Shown here: in pieces, positions 54,801 through 64,000 of the stretch
How the letters are laid out: every line of letters begins with the position of its first letter
Numbering within the stretch: position 1 is the first letter of the stretch
From: Tetrahymena thermophila SB210
Taxonomy: Eukaryota > Ciliophora > Oligohymenophorea > Hymenostomatida > Tetrahymenidae
Direction: 5' to 3'
Length of the DNA stretch: 64,000 nt
Assembly (NCBI RefSeq): GCF_000189635.1
Contig: NW_002476004.1
Span: 2,936 to 66,935, forward strand
Notes under the pieces: model-generated
Databases searched by the model: none
What the model was told of the DNA's origin: nothing
What the model saw: the letters and a program-made list of their open reading frames with translations, nothing else
Program-made: the position numbers and the translations under genes

Positions 54801-57800
54801 ATGATATTTGTACTAATTATTATGTTTTACAAATTAATATCATATACGCTTATGTAGTTTAATATTTAGTTAAGCTAGCAAATTTGTGGTGCTATAAATT
54901 GTGTCTAAACTGAAGATACAAATACTGAAGTAATGTAAACATTTATTATTTTATCAGAATTCAAAAATATGAATTAATTATTATCTATCATTGTCACATT
55001 TTATATCCTTATTGTGTTAAGATTCTAATAATAAACAAATGCTTAATTATTTTCAGATACTAAGGTATTCCTTGCCAACATAAAACCATTTAAATTAGAG
55101 TTACTATTTTTATTGGTAGAAAAACCCAAAAAGCAGTAGCTGTTTACAATTATTTTGTTATCTAAAAAGCTAATGTTTTAAAATTAAGAACTTTAAACAA
55201 AATTTTAAGAAGTTGATTTGCTGTCTTACTATTCAATAAAATAGTAATTTTACACTGTACTTTAATTTATTTAAAATATATTTATTATGAAAGTATTTGA
55301 TGAAAATAGAGGCTTCATCTGATTTGACACCTATGAAATATTGCTTTGATAAATTGTAAAATTGTTGATGCTTAAGGTGTTCAAATAGTTATTATTGAGA
55401 ATCTAAGATCCTTCTAAAATTTACATCTATGAGAATTGAATATTTTGTAACTAAATATCTATCTTTTATTATGCAAAGTTATTTTGCTCTAAGTTTAAAA
55501 GTAAAGAGTTATGGTCCAATTTACTCTATTTAAAATATATATTTGTCAGTGAGATTGTGATATTTTGAGTACCTAGTGTTATAATTTTAGAGCCATCAAA
55601 AAGAACCTATTTTTAATAAAATAAATAAATTGTTATGTAAATAAATAAATTTGAAAAATACATTTTAAAACAAAATTGAGTCCATTGTTAAGTTAATCCA
55701 AGAATCTTAAATGTGATCTAATATTTGAACTAACTAATTATACTTTAAGATTCTAACATTATAAAATTAAATAGACTTTAAAGTTATATTTGTTTATTAT
55801 AAGGTAGATAGCTGAAGAATAAAGTATTAAACATTAAATTATGTCTATTAAAATTAAATAAATTAACAATTTAATAATTAGAAGGTATTTAAAATATCAT
55901 TATTAATTATTAAACCAATATTGCTGTTATTTTTTTATTGTTCGAAAATGATCTACTAAATATAAACTGAATCGAATCCAGATATATTGAAAGTGCTCAT
56001 TTAAAGGAACTAAATCGGATTAGGTGATTTATTAGTAATAGAAGTTACATTTAGACTAATTAATTACAGAGATCTTATTTATTTTTTAAGAGTAGTTATA
56101 AATGTTTGTGGTTTAGCTTCAACACATTAATCACCTAAAAAAACCAATTTTACTTCAAGCTGCTTTACCTGTAACTCATTATAATATACAATTGCTTAGT
56201 TATATTCTATTTCACTCAGTATGAGTTTATCAATATTTATTTCATTTAATCTATTAAAGTTAACAGGATTTTATAGAGAGCCATCACCAAGCTTGCTATT
56301 TAAATCTAAACATTAGGTATAAATTGTCTTTTACTTTTTGTAAAAACAGCCTTTTTCGCTATTTTAACATAAGTAACATTTTCTTCTAGATTTATCATTA
56401 ACTATTTAATAGTTCTTGAGATGTTGTTAACTTTATAGATAATTTTTTTTGCAAGATAAGCATTGAGCATCATATAAATACAAAGGATTTTAGCTTATGT
56501 CTTAATCATTAATGCATGTTTCACACCTTTATTAGTTAATTTACAAATTTTAAGAGTTTAAATAAAGTTAGTTAGTTAATTAATTAATTAATTAATTACA
56601 TAAGCGGGCAAAGCTGGCAATCATTACCTGATTAAGTTAAGGTCACCATATCTTAAATATTAGGTATTTAACTTTGCTTAAAGTAAAGAATTCCAATAAA
56701 ATAAGAAAATTAATTAACAAGTGACAGTAATTTATCATAATTGCATTTAATGCATTAAGGTTTATCATTAATAAGTGCACACAACAAACAATTTTAACCA
56801 CATTAAATTTGTTAACACTACTTTAATTACTAATCAAAGTAATATCCAGCTAAGCATTCTGTGCAAAGTAGATCATAATTAGTTGAAGTGTTATTATAAT
56901 TTAATCTTTCTAATATGTTATATTTTTTCCTCTAATAAATCAAATAAGAAGTAAAATTATAAGTTCTGGTGCCTAAAATATAAAAGAGAAAAAAAAAAGT
57001 TTTATTAATTTATGAAATTATTAATTATTCTACCTTCATAACACTTAGAGCATCCTTAAGGGCATTTTTTGCATCCGTTTATTGTAGGAACGCTATTCTA
57101 ATCAGCACATTTGGTGCACTAATAAATTTAAACATTTTATTAATCCAAGTAAGAATAGCATTCTTAACATCCATAAATCTATTTTTTTAATTTTTTATTT
57201 AAAATTTAAAATTAATTTTATCTTTAAATTACATTTTATTAGCATATTTCATCCTAGCACTTGGGTGGCTATTACGCTAAATTTAATACATTCCCATTAC
57301 TGCAAAATAAGCATTATTTATCATAATTAGCAATAGTTAAACAATTAGAACACTTTGATAAATATGAATTAGATCTACACCCATAACCACACGATAATTA
57401 ATTTTTTGAAATGATATATCCATCAATACACTATTTACAAATATACTTTAATTGTGAACTTGATTGAGATTATTAAAACTCCCACAAATTTTCTGTTAAA
57501 TCTACATTTTATGATCCTTGAGTAAGTAAAGTCGCACTATAAGAGCAGTATTAAAGATTTTACTGACAATTAACACCTAAACATTATTTTTTAACAATAA
57601 ACTAATAATTTAAAAATTAAAATATTACCATCAAAATTTAAAAAGTAACCATCAGTGCAAGCATAACACTTTTTAATATAACCTTTTTGCATCATATCAT
57701 TTTAGGAAAGTATTCTTGAAATTTTTATATCATAATTTAGAACCTCTTCTTTATTTTCTTTTTATAAATAAAATAAATGTAATTTATTGTATTTTTTCAA

Positions 57801-60800
57801 ATAAAGCTATCCATTTATTTAAAGTTTCTTTAAATTTTTTGGTAATTAGTTTTAAAGATATTTTGTTAAGATAGAATTAGAAAATAATTACCATATTAAC
57901 AAGAGTCACAGTTTATACCACAAGGTTAACAAGATTATAAATCATATGAAACTAAAAATTTAAACTGACACTTTAAGCATATTAAAATGAAATTGTAAAA
58001 TGATATCTAACTGGGATCAAAATTTATCTATGTTATTAGCTATGCATAACCAGTAATAAAACTAGCATATTAGCAAACATCACAATTTTTTGGGCATTAA
58101 ACACAATTTCCAAAGTACAAAACAAAACCGATTTTGCATTAAATGCAAGATGCAGAATTAGATGAGTTTTAAACACAAGAAAGGCATTCATCAGGACCTA
58201 TATAAATATAATTTTAGAGGAAAATTTACTAGAATATAAATTACATAGAGTAGATTTGTAGCTATTCAAAACAAAAGATGATGATTTGTAATTGACAATG
58301 AAATTATTTGATTATAGTTTGCTACCAACAATTTAAATGGCATTATCATAATGTACTAAATAATTTATACATGTTTTATATGCATTTGCAGTATTCTAGT
58401 TCCTATTGTAAAAAATAGTTAAATTTTTATTTAAAAATTATTTAAATAAAATACCATAAACCATATTCAGAAGAGCAATCTAAGCAAGAGTAAGTTGGAG
58501 GATTTTGAAAATAAGACGAATAATCAGTAATTTGATATTATTCTGAAGTGCATTATATACAAATTTGTGTGTTAATTGATTTTTGAAACAAAAAATAACC
58601 TTGTTAGCATTATGTACAGAAATCTAGTGAAGTACAAGAAAAACATCTTTAATTTATAATAAAAGTAAAGATAATTTAATATACTAATATATTTTAGTTT
58701 TATACCCTGGACTGCACTTTTTAGTTGAGTCTTATAGGCAATATTGTTAATCATAGCAATCCTACTTTACATAAGTTAATTACATATCAAAATATAATTG
58801 TTAAGGATTAGGTGAAAGGGCTGACTTCTGTTATAAGCTATAACAAATATCATTTCCAGGATTTGTATAATATCTAGGGCACAGTAAGCATTAACTATTA
58901 TTTATTGCAATAATTTAACAAAAGCTTTCATTATTTGTACAATACATATTCCCATTTGAATCTGGAATATCGATACTTTTCATTACACAAGAGCTATTAC
59001 TTTAATTTTATACGAAACAAGAGTTTCCTACAAGCAGTTTTAACAAATCAACGGAAGTTAAGCAAATTCCATTATTATTTATCATGCAGTAATTGTTTGG
59101 GCAAACAACACAATTTTTATTTGACACAGAGCTGCAGAAGCCTATTTTTATTTATAATGAAAATTAATATACAATATTTTTGATATAAATCTTTAAAAAT
59201 TTATTGGATTAAAATTACCCCCTATTAATATTGTTTTTCTAAAAATATCTTATTTTTCAAAAATTGGAATTGAGGGGGAGGAGGATAACAAATCAATTTA
59301 TATTTATTTTATTTAAAATTAAAATAGATCTGTAAAAATGTATTTAAATTTACCTTAATTATCAGTACAATAAGTAACTGATGGTTAAATAAGATCTTAG
59401 CAGGTATTTCTGATTGTTGTAGATAAACACTGATTAAACTTACAAGAATTGCAACTTCCGTTTGTTACACAGTAGCCATTGGGATCTACACACATATTTT
59501 TAGAAACATCTATGATTATACAGCTTTGTGTACTCCTATCTAAACAATATAATCCGCTTGCACACATTACCTTTTAACAAACAAAAATATTAAATTTAGA
59601 ATGTATAGAAACTTTATAAATCTACAGCTATAGTCTGTTTTTCCTTTAAACACTTTTAAGTATCCTTTTAAATACCTTTTTAAATAAATATAATTATTTA
59701 TTTATTTCTTAAAATTATTAGAATAAATTTGTTACCAATCAGATTTGGATCTGTAAAATCTAATTTATAGCATGAAGATTTACCAGTAGAATCAGTTAAT
59801 AAGCAATATCTTTTTTAATAAAGTTCCGAAATATTCATTAAATTAAATATCAGAAAATTAAATTATTAGTTTATTTATAATTACCCATTTTAATAACAAT
59901 TAGAAGCTCCTTATTTCCCAGTGATTTTTTCTGCCAAGCACATATGGGTTATCAATTCTTTTCCAGGAAATTTATTTTGTAACGGTATACAAACTCCTTA
60001 AGATATACAATATTCTTTTTAACATTTGCTAGGTTGTTAGATTCCTTAAGGTAAACAAATTTAAGTTTTAGCATCTCTCCCAATTTTATAGATATCGGTA
60101 GGTGATAGCATAGCTTCACATTATGAGTTATCTAGCGTATTTATGCAGTATAAACCATCCATACAACCGATGCTATTTGCTTATAAAATTATTAAACATT
60201 AAAAGTTAATTCTACAAAATTTAATTGAAAATAGCTCACCTGTATTTAAGTCTTAGCAATATTGATTGACATTTTTAGATTTATAAATAAGATTAGGATA
60301 GTCTGGATCAAAATCTGATACAAATTAACATTTCTATTACCCATCACTAAAATATAAGGTAAATAATTTTCAAATCAAAAATGTAGTAATCAAATTATCT
60401 TACTCAAGATTCAGTATACAGTAAGTTATTCCTAAGCAAGTCTATATTTCTTTATAATGGATTAAAGATTAAATTTTTCAAAATATCAAATAAATTAAAA
60501 TTTACATATTTTTGTCAACTAATCCTAAAGAACACAGTAGCCTAAAACATCAGTACCTACTAAAAAATCACCTTTAGCTAGAGTGCCTTCAATCATACAA
60601 TAATTTCTCATAGTTTTAAAATACGTATAAATGCATGTACCTGTTACACATGTTTCAATTAAATCACCATTCCCGTTAATGTCTAAATAAGCTAAGCAAA
60701 ATTAAGTATCTTTTTATCTAGCATATCTTTGTAAATCTTTTGAGAATACTAAAGATTTACAACGATAATCATTATTATTATCAAGGCAAAATTATCCTTT

Positions 60801-63800
60801 CATGCATCTAATATTTTAAATAAATTTAATTATAAATTATATAATTTTAATCAAATTACCTAACTGCTTTTGGCATATCTTATAAAACGCAATATCCATA
60901 AGCATCTATACCAACTCTTTATACATTTGCATCAAATGGAAAACATGCTTCAGGAGAGTTAGGATTAGTAGGATCTTACCTTATTTTGCAGTGGTTAAAA
61001 GCACATGATAATATTTCTTTTCAAAAAAAAGTAATAATTAATTTATTAAATTAACATTATAAAATAATTAATACGAGGATAGTATTGTGATCTGACAGAA
61101 CAATAACCATTTTAAGCCCTACCCTATCAATTTTAATTTTTTTATTTATTAATTAAAAATATAAATTAAGAAAGATTTTTGTTATTATTACTGATTGATT
61201 TGGGTTATCATCATTAATATAAAAACAGGCCTAAACAGCAGGATCAAAACACACTTATAAATCAAATGAACATTCAGTGCTAACTGTAGTCCCTTCTGTC
61301 AAACAATAGTAGTTAGCATTTCTCCCAATATTAATTTTATCATAGGCTTAGCATTTATTTGTGTCAATGCAAAAACTTTAAAAAATATTTTAAATGAACT
61401 TATTTTACAATAAAGAAATAAAAATACCCTGAGTAACATTAAATAATTTAAGTGGATGTAGTTTAATCTTACTTCAAACACATATACTTAAATGAATCAA
61501 CTCCAACATAGAGTGTGTTATCAAGTAATCTTATATATCCGCTTTAATCTTAACAGTAGCCAATTCTCAAATTAATTAAATCTAATATATAAAATATTTA
61601 AATTATTGTTTATTTATTATAAATTTAATATACTAGATGGCTAGCCAGATAAAGTTTTCTAATTTAGCTAGGCGCATTGCTTATTTTCAGATATATATCC
61701 AAGATATTAACTTGATTATGGATATATTACACAAAATTGACTTGGCCCATATACTAGACAAATATTATAAGGATCATTAAAGCAAATATCAATTCCAGAA
61801 GAAGATATCTAAGAATTAGTTAGGCAGTATAAATTTTTGTCCCTTCCAACATATTAGCTATTAGAAAGCTGATAGCAAAATTGATTTAAAGTACAGCCAT
61901 TATTTATCGATTAAAAATTGACAGTCTACTAGCATTGCATAGTACCTGAATCATAACAGATTGAGTTATTGTTTTAAACACATCTTAATAATTTAATTTT
62001 TTTAAAAAAATTCTAAGTATATTTTAAAGAATGAAAATATCAATCAGAAACCATTATTAATTTTAATTTTAATTCAATAAAAATAATTTAGAAAGGTACA
62101 AAATATCTTGAAAAAATTAAATTACCTTGTTGCTGGAGATTAATTTAAATCTAAACAAGCACCACTTGTACTAACACCAACTTACCCGTTTGACCCATCT
62201 AATAAATAACAAGCGTATTGAGTATTATCCTAAGATGGTTTTACGCAGTGATGGAATTCGCAAACACTTAAACCTAAATTTTTAAATTGAATTAATTAAA
62301 CATATTAATTAAGTTTATTTATTTAATTACTTGATGTAAACTGTTATCTAGATAAACAGCTTCCTTATGAATCTATTCCCTATAAATAATAATTAGATAT
62401 ATAATAACATTATGAGTGATTATTTATTTACAGAAGCTTGATAATTGTTAACATTCAACCATAAGCATACACTACCAGAGAGACAAACTTAATAACTAGG
62501 AAACGCACATTATACTGCACCACTTTAGAAAGCTTACCCACAATAACCATTACTTAATTTTGCTATAGAAACCCCATCAAATCCTAAAGGTTAACAAGCT
62601 TACTGATAAATGCAATATCTTATTTTTAAAAATTATATTGAATATGAAATAACATCCAAAAAATTGTAATTACCCTGAACTACAAGTAAATAAAACACAA
62701 TTTAACTAAGGACTACCATCTCTTCCTATGATAGGAAAAATAATTCTTCTGATTACAGAACTACTATCTTAGCAATAATTTGGGTTTAAATTTATCAAAC
62801 CTAAAATTATATTTGAAGTTCATAACAATTAAACAAAAAATTAAAAATACTTTAAGGTACAGAAGAAGAAGAAGTACTTGCATCCTATTGAGCACATACT
62901 CCTTAACCAGTAATATATCCAAGATATGTTTAAGTTGATGGATAGTAAATACATTGAGATAAATCTCCTTTAACGCAAATCTCTGAAGGGCTATTAAAAC
63001 ACATATTTATTCCATTTGAAGAACTTTGCATATTTTTGAGACATATATATCTATTATCTCTTCCAACATACAAAGAAGAAGACATTTATTAACAATATGA
63101 GTTTAAAATACATATATTAGGATAATCATTGGCATTAAAAATGAAGATACATTTATTTGTAGATTGATCAAAGCACCCAAACCAAACATTACATCTTTAT
63201 TATAAAAATAGAAAATAAAAATATAATTTTTAAATTTGTTATAGATAAGACTAATCAAAAGTATATCAATGATTATATTAGCCTAATCTAATTAAATCCT
63301 AGAGAGAATATTTATTTATTTGCTATATTATTCTTTTATCTAAAAAAATTTTGATCAGAATAAATCATACAAAAATAATGATCAGTTCAAATTTAAAAAG
63401 TAAATAAAAAATAAATTAAAATTATTAAATACATTCTTAATGTATTTGATATTTTTATTAAAATCAAATAATTTTAAGAATTTAATAAAATAATTTCTTT
63501 TCAAAAATTATTTAATTTTTCAATATTTCTATAAATTTGCAATAAATTGAAAACTGTATTGCTATAGTATATTTATCTAAACTAAATTAAAAATGCAAAA
63601 TTAAATTAAAAGACAAGTGTCTTGAATTGATAATTCTTTTATATAATTTTTGATTACTAACTAAGTAGTCTATTTTCACCTGGTAAATAGTTCATAAGTA
63701 TTTTATTTATAGAATGATTGCTGTCTTGCTTTATACACTTTTGGTAAAATTAAGTTTTTACTTTGCTATGTGATTTCACACAAGTTATAATGAGTGATTA

Positions 63801-64000
63801 ACTAATTTCTTATTCCTTTATTATACAATCTCCTTCTTGAGTAAAACCCTTTTTTCATAGCAAAAATTATAATTGTTGTTTTAAAAAATAATAATTATAT
63901 GATTACAGTAATAATTTGTTAAATTGAGGTTTCTATACTTATGCATTTTACTTTGAAATTGTTTATATATCTACAATAAGACTTTTTACATGTCATTTAA
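50171..64000 (-). CDS. Giant cysteine-rich beta-helix membrane protein, copy 2 (5' end beyond window)
   Basis: A tandem paralogue of the 31279-49590 gene with the same module order. Resolved 3' exons are 51919-52519, 51768-51858, 51189-51720, 50753-51122 and 50171-50679 (TGA at 50171). Their lengths, 601/91/532/370/509 nt, match 592/91/529/370/497 in copy 1, with identical phases. Motifs include GYIGALCEDCDISGEYWG, a run of membrane helices, YGFFAQEYKQKFFFWDQVKL and a basic tail with KCQQNWKKIKELILSRKEKH. Beta-helix exons lie near 52.7-56.3 kb, furin-like exons near 56.6-60 kb and superrepeat exons at 60.9-63.2 kb. Weakly homologous N-terminal sequence continues at 63.7-63.9 kb (a KGFYSRR segment), so the signal peptide is probably to the right of the window. 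It is predicted to be a cell-surface protein; function unknown. Confidence 0.75.
56575..56598. repeat. TTAA microsatellite in an intron of giant gene 2
   Basis: About six tandem ATTA/TTAA units lie in a presumed intron. A similar ATTAATTA run occurs at 21579-21597 inside a kinase-gene intron. These are simple AT tracts with no indicated function. Confidence 0.7.
61634..61983 (-). repeat. Superrepeat exon A, second visible copy (giant gene 2)
   Basis: A 350-nt exon, phase 1 at both ends, with the same cysteine order and a GIDICFNDPYN-type segment. It lies 1.21 kb from the first copy. After it the gene continues with exon types B, C and E and then leaves the superrepeat pattern near 60.8 kb. 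Confidence 0.83.
62851..63194 (-). repeat. Superrepeat exon A, first visible copy (giant gene 2)
   Basis: A 344-nt exon, phase 1 at both ends: WFGCFDQSTNKC, SLYVGRDNRYICLKNMQ, GINMCFNSPSEIC, QCIYY and TYLGYI. It ends in a Ser run. By eye it pairs best with copy 1 of giant gene 1 (47766-48112). Confidence 0.83.

Overview
The window reads as macronuclear DNA of a Tetrahymena-type ciliate. It is very AT-rich. Every recognisable gene uses TAA and TAG as glutamine and only TGA as stop, and introns are short, AT-rich and GT...AG. One gene rebuilds to a 655-residue squalene cyclase of the tetrahymanol-synthase type, which points to Tetrahymena. Because TAA/TAG are sense codons, a standard-code ORF scan finds only fragments here, so the gene models below were rebuilt exon by exon by hand-translation and phase matching.

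Left part (1-10143). Two loci on opposite strands encode RI-type leucine-rich repeats with one repeat per exon: a minus-strand array at the left edge (about 11-2463, partly decayed, running off the window) and a complete plus-strand gene (5813-10143, 14 exons, all introns phase 2, 447 aa). Between them lies a plus-strand multi-pass membrane protein of unknown function (3028-5222).

Middle part (10604-30008), five minus-strand genes: a ZMYND10 orthologue (dynein-arm assembly factor, 7 exons, 508 aa); tetrahymanol synthase THC1 (3 exons, 655 aa) with three perfect copies and one partial copy of a TTAATAATATTATTAA palindrome in its upstream region; a small secreted Asn-rich protein; a 12-exon, 2061-aa PI3K-related kinase closest to ATR; and a papain-family cysteine protease. 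Spacers between them are AT-rich with nothing recognisable.

Right part (31279-64000) holds two tandem, paralogous giant minus-strand genes for predicted surface proteins. Each has repeated cysteine-rich modules N-terminally, then furin/growth-factor-receptor-like Cys exons, then a right-handed beta-helix region with GGAI-type turns, then a conserved membrane-spanning C-terminus. The first (31279-49590) appears complete, with signal peptide and stop. The second (50171 to beyond 64000) lacks its N-terminus here. Their last five exons match in order, phase and nearly in length (two have exactly equal length), while an intron-containing superrepeat of about 1.15 kb has five copies of its main exon in the first gene and two visible in the second.

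No tRNA, rRNA, transposon or CRISPR array was seen.
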